Shown here piece after piece: positions 56,248 through 64,000 of a stretch of DNA of 64,000 bases (position 1 is its first letter; every line of letters starts with the position of its first letter). Location of the stretch: NCBI GenBank assembly GCA_009377745.1, contig WHTK01000001.1, positions 174,030 to 238,029 on the forward strand, read 5' to 3'. The position numbers were made by a program, and so were the translations under genes. Source of the stretch: Dehalococcoidia bacterium. GTDB lineage: Bacteria > Chloroflexota > Dehalococcoidia > DSTF01 > WHTK01. The notes below the pieces were generated by a model, which ran no database searches, was not told where the DNA came from, and saw nothing but the letters and a program-made list of their open reading frames with translations.

Positions 56248-56478
56248 ATGGAAGAACGGCAACTACTCACTGTTTTTGAAGGCCCATTGGGGAAGGCGGA
56301 AGTCTACGAGATCCTGATGCCTGCTGCCGAGAGACCAGAAGTCTTCCAAAGCCAGTACGAAATTCTATTCGAGGGTAAGAGCAGGATTCTTCCCACGATG
56401 GGCGAAGCATCGCTCGTTGCCTCTTCCCTGAGCGGTGACCCCGCATTTCAGGGCTATCAGGAGAGCGGGCAGAGCTAG
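56248..56478 (+). CDS. Small hypothetical protein
   Basis: 76 residues, no recognised family (LLTVFEGPLGKAEVYEILMP, EILFEGKSRILPTMGEASLVA). It is the third gene after the Rieske oxygenase with nearly no gap on its left side and 69 bases before binding protein D. Likely part of the same operon; function unknown. Confidence 0.5.
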   Translation: MEERQLLTVFEGPLGKAEVYEILMPAAERPEVFQSQYEILFEGKSRILPTMGEASLVASSLSGDPAFQGYQESGQS

Positions 56479-56547
56479 CCAGGGTGGGAGGCAACCTGTA
56501 TGAGCCAGATGAAGATGACTACAAGCGCGAATGGAGGGGATATCGCC

Positions 56548-58404
56548 ATGAGTGACTTCGGAACGTACTGGACTAACGTCGCGAAGAGGCGGCTTACAAG
56601 ACGCCGCGTGCTGTCAGCAGGGGCCGGCCTTGCGGCAAGCGGCTTGACTCTTAGTCTGGTTGCTTGTGGTGGAGAAGATAACGCAGCGTTCAAGTTCGAC
56701 GATGCCGCTAGCGCTCGTAAGCCCGGCACGGTATGGAACGCCGCAAACAACTGGAGGTTGGCGGATGAGACGAAGGCTGCCACCCGCGGCGGCATATTTC
56801 GCGGAGTCATGGACCGAGACCAATCTGGGAACTATGACACCTTGTCTCAGGCTCCGTCGGTCATGCCCTTCTCTGCCCATGTTTATGAATACTTGATGGC
56901 CAAGAAGCGCGGCCCCGGCATCGATCCCGGGTCCTTGCAAGCCGGCGACCCGGTGCCAGTCCTGGCGCAAGCGTTCGAGTTCTCGCCCGACGGTCTGACC
57001 GCGACCTTCACCTTGCGGCAGGGCGTAAAGTGGCACCCCATCCCGCCTGTCAACGGCCGCGTCATGGACATGGAGGATTGGAAGACAAGCCAGGAGAAAT
57101 TCCTTAAAGTCGGCAATCAGCGTGTCGCTTTGGCGTCAACCGTAGACAAATTCGAATACCCAGACGCCACCCATATGGTCTAGAAGATGAAAGAGCCCTA
57201 CGCACCTCTCTCCAGCCGTATTTGGTCGGAGAGATACGGGTTTCCCATCGCGCCCAAGGAATTGAACGCAGATGATAACCTTGCCCGCTCTGTCGCAATT
57301 GGAACTGGCTACAAGATTCTCGACAAGCACCAGCCGTCAATCACGATGGAGTACCGCAAGCATAAGGACTACTGGGGAGGCGATCCCTTCATTGAGCGCT
57401 GGCACGCACCCATCATCCCCGAGTACGCGACTCGAGTTGCTCAGTTCCTCAGAGGTAATATCCAGAGCTTTACGCCGAACGCCAAAGACGTCCTGCAGCT
57501 AGCCAAGGACGCTCCACAGACCACCATCGTCGCTGTGGAGATCCCGGACAATTATAGAACCCTCCTTCGGTTCGGGCGGGCTAATCCCGCGAGCGTGCCG
57601 TCGAAGGACCCGCGAGTGCGCATAGCCATCCGCCGGGCTATCGACTTCCGCTCCATCGGCGAGTTCCTCGCCAACAAGCAGCAGTTCGACTCGGCCGGAA
57701 TCCCAGTCGAATTGGTTCCCATGACGCACCTGGCGCGTGACCCCAGCTACTGGCTGGATCCGGACAAGGAGGGCGAGCTGGGGAAGCTTTCGGCAAACTA
57801 CCTCTTCGATATCGCGGAAGCGAAAAAGCTGACGGCCGCAGCGGGGTTTACGAATCCGATCGACATTGACTACGCAGTCGATGCAACTGCATCGCAGACA
57901 GCACAGGACAGATCGGGCCTGGCGATCGACAGCCTCGGTCGTTCTGGCGTCTTCAATCCAAAGATTATCCGTTACCCGAATCAAGTGGCGTACCGCGAAT
58001 GCCGCGTCGAGGGGAACTGCGACGCCCTGACCGAAACCGGCGTAAACGAGGACGCAGACTATATCATCTATGCCGACTACCACAGCAAGGGCAATACGTC
58101 AGGCGGTCCGCAAGCTTACCCGGATCCGCGGATCGACGCCGTCGCTGAGGCGCAGCGGCGGGAGATGGACCCCCGGAAACGAATCGAGTATCTGAAGGAC
58201 TTCCAGAGGATCGCGGCCGAGTTCATGCCCGCGATCCCGAGTTGGCACCAGTACACGACATTCAACTTCGTCTGGCCCTGGTTGCACAACATAAACCACG
58301 GCGAGCCCGAGGGCGCATCGATACCAGGGGGCCGGCCGATCTCCGGCGGCCACCTGCAGTGGCTCGATGCCGGCATGCCCAACAGGGAGAAGGGCGCAAT
58401 CTAG
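56548..58404 (+). pseudogene. Family-5 solute-binding lipoprotein D with in-frame TAG
   Basis: The N-terminus has TRRRVLSAGAGLAASG and lipobox SLVAC (Cys40 from the ATG at 56548, preceded by GGAGGGG). The sequence follows copy B closely until YPDATHMV, then TAG at 57181-57183, then KMKEPYAPLSSRIWSERYGF. In copy B the same place reads HMVWKFQFPYAPLLGVIWSERYAF, so a TGG tryptophan became TAG. After the stop the frame is intact to 58404 and ends with FVWPWLHNINHGE. A single point change therefore breaks an otherwise complete 618-residue gene. It could be a real nonsense mutation, a sequencing error, or read through. Confidence 0.85.
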
Positions 58405-58553
58405 GGCAAGTAGAAACTGGCAGCGGTTAACGATGACGCTTCAGCGATGGTGGCGTCCGGTATCGAGGAAGCCTTAGAACGCTTGTGGATCAATCCCCGC
58501 GACAACAGCATGCGAGCACGACAGAAGCAGAGTTAGCTTTAGGAGGACAAACT

Positions 58554-59786
58554 GTGACTGCTCCGAAATACGTAGAGCCCAGCGGCGATCAAAAAGCCGG
58601 CTATTTGCACTACCGGAGGCCCGCGTCACCCTGGGAGATCTTCCAGAAGGAAGAGGGTTTGCCCGTCTTCAAAGGCATCGGCATGAAGGACTCGCGCGAC
58701 CTGCCGCGCGCGCAATGGCAGCGCTACGGCGGCCTCGCCACCTACATCCAGCTCTTTGGAACGAACAATGACACCGGCATGTACTGCTGGGAGATACCCA
58801 GCCGCAGCGCGTCAAAGGACATCAAGCACTTCTACGAGGAGCGCTTTATCGTCCTCGAGGGTCGCGGGACTACGGAGGTTTGGAAGAACAGCGGTGGGAC
58901 CAAGACCTCATTCGAATGGCAGCCATGGAGCGTGTTTTCCGTGCCCATTAACGCCAACTTCCGAGTTGTCAACGCGTCGTCCTCGCCAGCGATCCTCCTT
59001 GGTGTGAATATGGCGCCATTAATGATCAATATGTTCCAAAGCAAGTCTTACATTTTCGCCAATCCTTACGACTTTGAGGAGCGCTTTGGGGGCAACCTCG
59101 AGGATTACTGGAAGCCAGCTGAAGAGTACGAGGCGCACCCGGTCCAGGGCCGGGCGCAACTTACGACCAACTTATTCCCCGATGCCCAGAACTGCTACCT
59201 TCCACTAGACAATAACCGTGCTCCCGGCTATCGCTGGGTCTACCCACAGATGGTGGGTAATACGATGCTGGGCGGCTTCATCGCAGAGTACCCTGCTGGC
59301 CGCTACAACAAGGCGCATCACCATGGCTCTGGCGCCGTGCTGGTTTGCATGCGGGGCGCGGGCTATAGCATCACCTGGCCTGCCGATAAGGGTGGCCTGA
59401 CCCCATGGAAGGACGGCAAGGACGATCTGGTGCTCTGGCAGGACTACGGAAAAGGCGGCATGATCAGCGCCGCGCCGACCGGCAACCCCCGGGAGACCTG
59501 GTTCCACCAGCACTTCGCGTGCAGCAAGGAGCCGTTCCGCCTGTTCAACTTCACCGGCGGCAGCTCCTTCGGCACCGGCGGCAGCCGCGGCGGGAGTGAG
59601 GGCGATATGGTCGCAGGCGTTGGCGCCGAGGTCGGTGATGGCGGCAGCGCGATCCCTTATCACCTGGAAGATCTGTTTGTCCGCAAGCATTTCGAGGAGC
59701 GCCTGAAGAAGGAAGGGGCCGAGTTCCAAATGCCGGAGGAGGTCTATACAGAAGCAGGGGCGAACATCAAAGTCATGTCGGACTAA
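58554..59786 (+). CDS. Bicupin domain protein
   Basis: Two cupin domains: the first around EERFIVLEGRGTTEVWKN with a weak metal site, the second around PAGRYNKAHHHGSGAVLVCMRGAGY with a His triplet typical of metal-binding cupins. Such bicupins include gentisate-type ring-cleaving dioxygenases and many non-enzymatic proteins, so I do not assign an activity. A glycine-rich loop (GGSSFGTGGSRGGSEGD) precedes the C-terminal helix. The start is GTG at 58554 because AGGAGG lies eight bases upstream; the longer frame from 58485 is less likely. This gives 410 residues. Confidence 0.75.
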   Translation: MTAPKYVEPSGDQKAGYLHYRRPASPWEIFQKEEGLPVFKGIGMKDSRDLPRAQWQRYGGLATYIQLFGTNNDTGMYCWEIPSRSASKDIKHFYEERFIVLEGRGTTEVWKNSGGTKTSFEWQPWSVFSVPINANFRVVNASSSPAILLGVNMAPLMINMFQSKSYIFANPYDFEERFGGNLEDYWKPAEEYEAHPVQGRAQLTTNLFPDAQNCYLPLDNNRAPGYRWVYPQMVGNTMLGGFIAEYPAGRYNKAHHHGSGAVLVCMRGAGYSITWPADKGGLTPWKDGKDDLVLWQDYGKGGMISAAPTGNPRETWFHQHFACSKEPFRLFNFTGGSSFGTGGSRGGSEGDMVAGVGAEVGDGGSAIPYHLEDLFVRKHFEERLKKEGAEFQMPEEVYTEAGANIKVMSD

Positions 59787-59854
59787 GGTTTCTTCGGGAA
59801 GGCTACAGAGAAGCTTGAGAAGGGCCTTGGACGCTAGACCTCAAGCAGCGTCCC

Positions 59855-60395
59855 ATCAACCGCAGACGAGCGCTTGCGTTGACGGGAAGGACGGCGTTTG
59901 CCGCTGGCGGCCCTCGCCGCTGCGGCAAACGCCGCTTGTGGCGGAGAAGATAACGAAAACAGGCGATAAGAGCGGCCTGATAGCGGAGGTCACGGACACC
60001 TCCAAGCAGGCGAAGCGCGGCGGCGTCCTGAAGGCGTACCACGATAGAGTCGCCGTGCACTTGGATCCCGGGCTCTCCCAAGTCACCTACTTAGCGATTC
60101 ACAAATACTCCTATGGGTACCTAACGACGCCTGAGCCCGGCCATATGCAAGCCAGTCAAGGTGGCACAACAAGGCACCGGAAAATAGCCGCCTCTTCGAC
60201 GTGGAGGACGCGGTCTTCAGTTGGGATCGCTTCGAGACCAAGGGGACAGCGAGGGCCAATTTTGCCAACGCAGCTAACCAGACGCGCCTAGTCTCAGCGT
60301 GCCCGCGGCCGACGCCAGGACGTTAGTTTTCAAACTCAAATACACAGTGTCCTATTTGCCAGCGGTTGTAAGTCTCGGTAACCTTGCTTGGCCCC
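59855..60395 (+). pseudogene. Decayed family-5 solute-binding protein E
   Basis: Fragments in several frames: RRRALALTGRTAF as a signal remnant, CGGEDNENR before a stop, then SGLIAEVTDTSKQAKRGG which resembles copy A. Next come HNKAPENSRLFDVEDAVFSWDRF and PAADARTLVFKLKYTVSYLP. Two or more frameshifts, an internal deletion before the KAPENS block and a missing C-terminal half show that it is dead. It is a remnant of a copy-A-like gene next to the damaged mobA. Confidence 0.75.
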
Positions 60396-60478
60396 CTAGG
60401 ATTAGAAGGGCTTTAGGAGATCGAGACTGTAAATGGGCTTTCGGAGATTGGTGGCGAAGTTTCCTCTACGGTCTCGTG

Positions 60479-61101
60479 TTAGCGTACCGCTTCGTTGACG
60501 AGCAGACCTTTAACTCGTTCGAGGTCTTCTTCGCAGTTGAGGTTTTGGAAGGACAAGCCATCCGGGTCGAAAGTCCTCCACTCGTCAGGAAGGACATATC
60601 GCGGCATCAAATACTGGAAGAAGCCGGTGACCTTGAGAGCGCCGGATTCTAGTTGGCGGCGCATCGGTTCAAGACAGGCCTTCGAGTAGACGGCGCAAAG
60701 AGGTTGCGTGAACTCTTCGCTAACCGGGACGACGAGGTCATACTCTGGGGCTAGGCGCAGCAGTTCAGTAATAAGGGGGCGTTGTAGCAGAGGCATGTCG
60801 CAAGCTACAACGAACCCTTGAGGGGATCGCGCTGTAGCGAGGCCCGTATACATGCCACCGAGCGGGCCTGTCTCAGGATACAGATCGTCGACGATAGTCA
60901 GGTCGTGTCTGCTCACTGCAGGCAGCACCTGGCCGCGAGCCCGTACAACTATGTACTCATCCACTACTCCGGCAAAGCGACTGATCACCCGGTCCCAAAG
61001 CGCGATGCCGAGCAGCGCTTCACTAGCCTTGTCGCGCCCTAGGCGCCTGCTCTTTCCGCCTGCAAGGACAATGGCAGCGAAAATTGCGGCGCTTTGTTCA
61101 T
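60479..61101 (-). pseudogene. mobA: MobA copy 2, frameshifted near the start
   Basis: From residue 10 on it follows copy 1 closely (IVLAGGKSRRLGRDKAS, LYPETGPLGGMYTGLA, VACDMPLLQRP) and reaches a stop at 60479. The first codons ATG AAC AAA (ATG at 61099-61101) are in another frame: compared with copy 1 there are two extra bases, or one missing, between the start and the FAAIVLAGG block. Without correction the first usable start is a GTG at 60988, which removes the nucleotide loop. So the copy is probably inactive unless an alternative start is used. Confidence 0.75.
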
Positions 61102-61245
61102 AGCATTCCCACTGTAGTCGACTGCTGAAGCCTCTTCAACCGTTATGTCTTTGAAACGCCCTCCTGAGCTCTGGCCCGATAACGAATGGCTGCACCGGTC
61201 TGTGTTTTGGGTCAATCGATCCTGTCCGCCCGTTTGCGAAGAAGT

Positions 61246-61586
61246 TGAATCGCCCCGGGAAAAGTGGAGGCTCCAAGCTGTGAGAGGATTGGAGCATGAC
61301 ACAGAGACCGAGGTATCCAGTAGAGGTCAGGGAGCGGGCGGTTCGCCTGGTGCTGGAGCACGCGGGCGAGCACGCCTCGCAGTGGGCGGCGATCGAGTCG
61401 ATCGCCAGCAAGTGCGGCATGACGCCGGAGACGCTGCGCAAGTGGGTGAGACGGGCTGAGGTCGATGCCGGCAGCAGGCCGGGCCTGACGACGGACGAGC
61501 GGAAGCGGCTTAGCGAGTTGGAACGCGAGAACCGCGAGCTGCGCCGGGCGAACGAGATCCTCAAGACGGCTGCCGCTTTTTTCGAC
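61246..61586 (+). mobile_element. IS3-family remnant with truncated orfA
   Basis: A left-end-like sequence TTGAATCGCCCCGGG...GTGGAGGCTCC starts near 61246. From 61296 an OrfA follows: [21 protein letters not shown], a helix-turn-helix ([21 protein letters not shown]) and the leucine-zipper-like [23 protein letters not shown]. At about 61578-61586 homology ends and the sequence becomes the antisense strand of a nitrite reductase gene. OrfB (DDE catalytic part) and the right end are missing. Confidence 0.8.
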
Positions 61587-62279
61587 GAAGGCATCCAGCT
61601 TCTGCGCCACGGTCATGCCGCCGGAACCCATCTTGCCACCGACAGCAACGTTGAAGCCGGCTCGGCTGTCGGCTCGACGAATCGCCGGCGTCATGCCGAG
61701 GTCCTGAGTTTCCGTGTGTGTGCAGTTCTCCCTGCAGCCGGTCATGGTGACATTGAATTTGCGCCCGAGGTTGGTGAAGGCGGGGTTGCCAACAAAGATG
61801 CTGGTCAGCTCGAAGCCGTATGGCGACGCATCGAACAGCTCATTGGGGGTTAGACCAGCGAGGGCGCAGTTATTGACGTTGCGTACATTGTCGATGCCAG
61901 TCTGCAGCGTCGTCAGGTCAAGATCGCGGATTGACTCCAGGATGTCCGGCACGTCGCGTATCTTGACCGCGCGGAGTTCGATCTGCTGACGGGTCGTAAT
62001 GTCGAGGATGCCGTTCCCCTGGCGGCTGGCGATGGTAGCCAGCGCCCGCAGCTGCTTTGACGTGGCCTGTCCTGCCGTTATGCGGATTCGCATCATGAAC
62101 TCGCCGGGCGTCGGCTTGCGATAGAAGGTGCCGATCCACTTGAGGCGCTCGCGAGTGTCCGCGTCGATGCTCTCCCAACCGTCGTGCTGGCGGGCCAGTT
62201 CCTCGATCTCATCCAGGATGTCGAGCCCGTCTTTCTCGGCCTTCAGTTGTTCGACTGAGTTAGTGGCTGGCGTCGTCAT
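61587..62279 (-). pseudogene. nirA: Ferredoxin-nitrite reductase, 3'-truncated
   Basis: The sequence matches the first half of assimilatory ferredoxin-nitrite/sulfite reductases: WIGTFYRKPTPGEFMMRIRI, SRQGNGILDITTRQQIELR, LQTGIDNVRNVNNCALAG and [22 protein letters not shown]. It stops at AQKLDAFV where the IS3 remnant begins. About 231 residues remain of roughly 500 or more, and the second half with the siroheme/[4Fe-4S] cysteines is lost, so it cannot be active. The frame continues into the IS by chance to 61212. The P-II gene lies nine bases upstream in the same operon. Confidence 0.85.
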
Positions 62280-62288
62280 TCGCGTCTC

Positions 62289-62645
62289 CTAACCGACCGC
62301 TGCCGGCTCGGCCACGGTGGCTTCAGACGCCGCAAGATCGATAACCTCGACGGAGCGGACGAAGACTTTTCCGTCGCCGACGTTGCCTGTCTGGTTGACG
62401 ATCATGATTGCGGCTACGACGGCCGCCACCTTCTCATCCGTGACGACACAGACGACCAAGCGTTTAGGCAAGTAAGGCATTTCGCCCGAGCTAGGGTCGT
62501 TGGCGCGGCGAAGATAACGCAGCCCGCGCTGCTTGCCGCGCCCGGTAACGCGGTGCTGGCGAATGTCCTCCGCCCCGATCTTCCCGATGGCTCCGCGGGT
62601 GGCCAACCACTTCTCGGGGCGGATGATTGCGATGACTTCCTTCAA
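62289..62645 (-). CDS. P-II-type nitrogen regulatory protein
   Basis: A 118-residue trimeric P-II protein: MKEVIAIIRPEKWLATRGAIGKIG at the N-terminus, T-loop GRGKQRGLRYLRRAND, then PKRLVVCVVTDEKV and the C-terminal signature GDGKVFVRSVEVI. Unlike GlnB, the usual uridylylated Tyr is not at the normal place in the T-loop, and the loop looks more like the NifI branch. It is nine bases upstream of the broken nirA, so it probably sensed nitrogen status for nitrite assimilation. Confidence 0.85.
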   Translation of the reverse strand: MKEVIAIIRPEKWLATRGAIGKIGAEDIRQHRVTGRGKQRGLRYLRRANDPSSGEMPYLPKRLVVCVVTDEKVAAVVAAIMIVNQTGNVGDGKVFVRSVEVIDLAASEATVAEPAAVG

Positions 62646-63052
62646 GCGAACCTCCAGAACTTTGGCGAGTCGTCATGAAGGAAGATAAACAGGTCCTATT
62701 ACAACGAGATGACGGCTGAGTAACGAACAAAAGTCGGGCGTGTTAAGCGAATGTTACCGGCTCGGTCTGGCTCTCCAGCGGCGTACTATCTGACGCTTCA
62801 TAGGTTCAGGGAGGTCAGTAGGTGCGGCCAAGAATTTCTTGGATGCCCGCACACTCCTGCCATGGACGGCCGTTAGGGGACCGGGCGAAGGGCGAGCATG
62901 CCACACGATCAGATGGGATGAGAAGGCCGGTCACCCGACGGGCTCACATATAAGGTGTCCCAAAAGCAGCGCTTTGAGCGCAGAAAGGGATGACCGGCGT
63001 GACAAACGGTACCACAAGCAGGACGAGGAGCTCGGAGACTTCCTTGAAGGGA
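62646..63052. other. Gap holding the P-II promoter and the IS110 left end
   Basis: The left part up to about 62780 is AT-richer and should hold the P-II promoter. From about 62800 to the transposase ATG at 63053 lies non-coding DNA with a strong hairpin, the likely IS110 left end and its non-coding RNA region. No other gene is supported. Confidence 0.5.
62822..62852 (+). ncRNA. Hairpin in IS110 left end, candidate bridge-RNA element
   Basis: GTGCGG CCAAGAA T TTCTTGG atgc CCGCAC folds into a stem of two helices with a small bulge. It lies about 200 bases upstream of an IS110-family transposase start, where IS110 elements encode the bridge RNA that pairs with target and donor DNA. I see the hairpin; its function is inferred from the family. 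Confidence 0.4.
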
Positions 63053-64000
63053 ATGACGGTCGGACTCGACCTCTCGGACAAGTACAGCAGTTTCTGTTTC
63101 CTTGACGGGTCGGGCGAGATCATCGAAGAGGGGCGCGTCCGCACAACCGTTTCGGCTTTGAGCCAGCGCTTCGGCAGCCTGACGACGTGCCGGCTCGTGC
63201 TTGAAGTCGGAACGCATTCTCCCTGGGTCAGTCGGCTTCTTACAGACTGCGGACACGAAGTCATTGTCGCCAACCCAAGGCGAGTCCGACTCATCGCTGA
63301 TAGCACCCGCAAGAACGATCGATCAGACGCAGAGACCCTGGCGCGGCTGGGACGGATCGACCCGGCGCTACTCAGCCCGATAACTCACGCCTCCGAGCGA
63401 GCGCAGGCGGATCTGGCGGTGATTCGGGCTCGCTACGCCCTTGTCGTGGCCCGCACGCGACTGATCAACCACGTCAGAGGGGCCGTGAAGTCGTCCGGAG
63501 CAAGGCTTCCTACCTGCGACGCCTACATGTTCCACAAGAAGGTGGCCGGGGCGATCCCCGAGGCGCTAGCGGCAGCACTCGCACCACTTCTGGAGACCAT
63601 CGCCGACCTCACCGCACGCATCGACGGCATGGACAAGAGGATCGAAGGGCTGATCCGAGAGCGCTACCCCGAAGCACAGTTCCTACAGCAGGTGCCCGGC
63701 GTTGGTCCCCTGATTTCACTGACTTTCGTTCTCTCTATAGGAGACCCATCGCGCTTTCACAAGAGCCGCCAGGTTGGTCCTTATCTGGGTTTGGTTCCAC
63801 GGCAGAGAGAGTCAGGGGAGTATTCGCCCCAGCTTCGGATCTCCAAGACGGGCAACGCCTACCTGCGCCAGCTGCTGGTCAACGGAGCACAGTACATGCT
63901 CGGCTTTCGAGGCGCTGATACTGACCTAAGACGTTGGGGTCTGATGCGCGCTGAAACCGGTGGCAAGAGTGGCAAGAAGCGCGCCGTCGTCGCCGTGGCC
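63053..64000 (+). CDS. IS110-family transposase (3' partial)
   Basis: The frame runs from ATG 63053 to the window edge (about 316 residues). The N-terminal RuvC-like DEDD domain shows VGLDLSDKYSSFCFL with the first Asp, LVLEVGTHSPWVS with the Glu, and KNDRSDAETLARL. The C-terminal Transposase_20 region has QVPGVGPLISLTFVLSIGD and YLGLVPRQRESGEYSP, ISKTGNAYLRQLLV. IS110 enzymes use a guide bridge RNA and cut via a catalytic Ser in the C-terminal domain, which would be at or beyond the edge. Preceded by a 250-base non-coding stretch. Confidence 0.92.
   Translation, partial: MTVGLDLSDKYSSFCFLDGSGEIIEEGRVRTTVSALSQRFGSLTTCRLVLEVGTHSPWVSRLLTDCGHEVIVANPRRVRLIADSTRKNDRSDAETLARLGRIDPALLSPITHASERAQADLAVIRARYALVVARTRLINHVRGAVKSSGARLPTCDAYMFHKKVAGAIPEALAAALAPLLETIADLTARIDGMDKRIEGLIRERYPEAQFLQQVPGVGPLISLTFVLSIGDPSRFHKSRQVGPYLGLVPRQRESGEYSPQLRISKTGNAYLRQLLVNGAQYMLGFRGADTDLRRWGLMRAETGGKSGKKRAVVAVA

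Noticed and set aside
61594..61853. Extension of IS3 OrfA into a 185-residue protein
   Set aside because: After about residue 96 it reads the antisense strand of nirA, so it is a chance read-through.

Overview
The window is 64 kb of a bacterial chromosome in two contrasting parts. From base 1 to about 26.4 kb it is a high-GC backbone of housekeeping genes. From about 26.4 kb to the right edge it is an accessory region with visibly lower GC, integrases, paralogous gene families, broken genes and IS pieces. A monoderm-type, menaquinone-using, GC-rich lineage fits best, possibly Chloroflexota (Dehalococcoidia or SAR202-like). The grounds are groESL under a perfect CIRCE operator, menA, lipobox and Tat-like extracellular binding proteins, no outer-membrane genes, and several genes that look leaderless. 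The phylum is an inference.

Backbone (1-26.4 kb): a NorD-like VWA protein; two tandem PIG-V-like mannosyltransferases, one frameshifted; tetR-menA behind a palindromic operator; a PP2C-like/beta-propeller membrane protein; tsaD; an XRE regulator with a DUF2851 gene; a frameshifted TPR-LuxR regulator; a 26-bp perfect palindrome before a methyltransferase/darcynin-like pair; groES-groEL; an orphan low-GC gene with an Rx4H motif; DUF2283; fabF; a diacylglycerol-kinase-like gene; a metallophosphoesterase; recF; and tRNA-Ala(CGC) plus tRNA-Trp(CCA). Short dispersed repeats fill many of the intergenic gaps here. I did not see them in the accessory part.

Integrated element (26.4-33.6 kb): all genes lie on the minus strand. 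A tyrosine recombinase beside the tRNA genes is followed by a small zinc-ribbon protein, a D5/SF3 helicase, a prim-pol, two overlapping genes of unknown function and a second tyrosine recombinase. This is the gene content of a satellite-like or plasmid-derived integrative element, with the unknown pair as possible cargo.

Molybdenum/catabolic island (33.6-61.1 kb): an SsuA-like binding protein, moeA, two ornithine-cyclodeaminase-family genes and an FAD dehydrogenase. A molybdopterin oxidoreductase sits with a fused 4x[4Fe-4S]/NrfD-type anchor. Cofactor genes mobB, moaA and two mobA copies and a LysR regulator are present. Five family-5 solute-binding proteins (three intact, one with a nonsense codon, one decayed) have no permease or ATPase genes beside them. 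A Rieske oxygenase and a bicupin complete the set. The likely theme is capture and oxidation or reduction of an unknown organic, probably nitrogen-containing or aromatic, compound using a Moco enzyme whose cofactor genes travel with it.

Right edge (61.2-64 kb): an IS3 remnant joined head-on to a broken ferredoxin-nitrite reductase gene, a P-II regulator, and an IS110-family transposase running off the window with a structured non-coding left end. Several genes carry single-base lesions, so either sequencing errors or ongoing gene decay must be considered.
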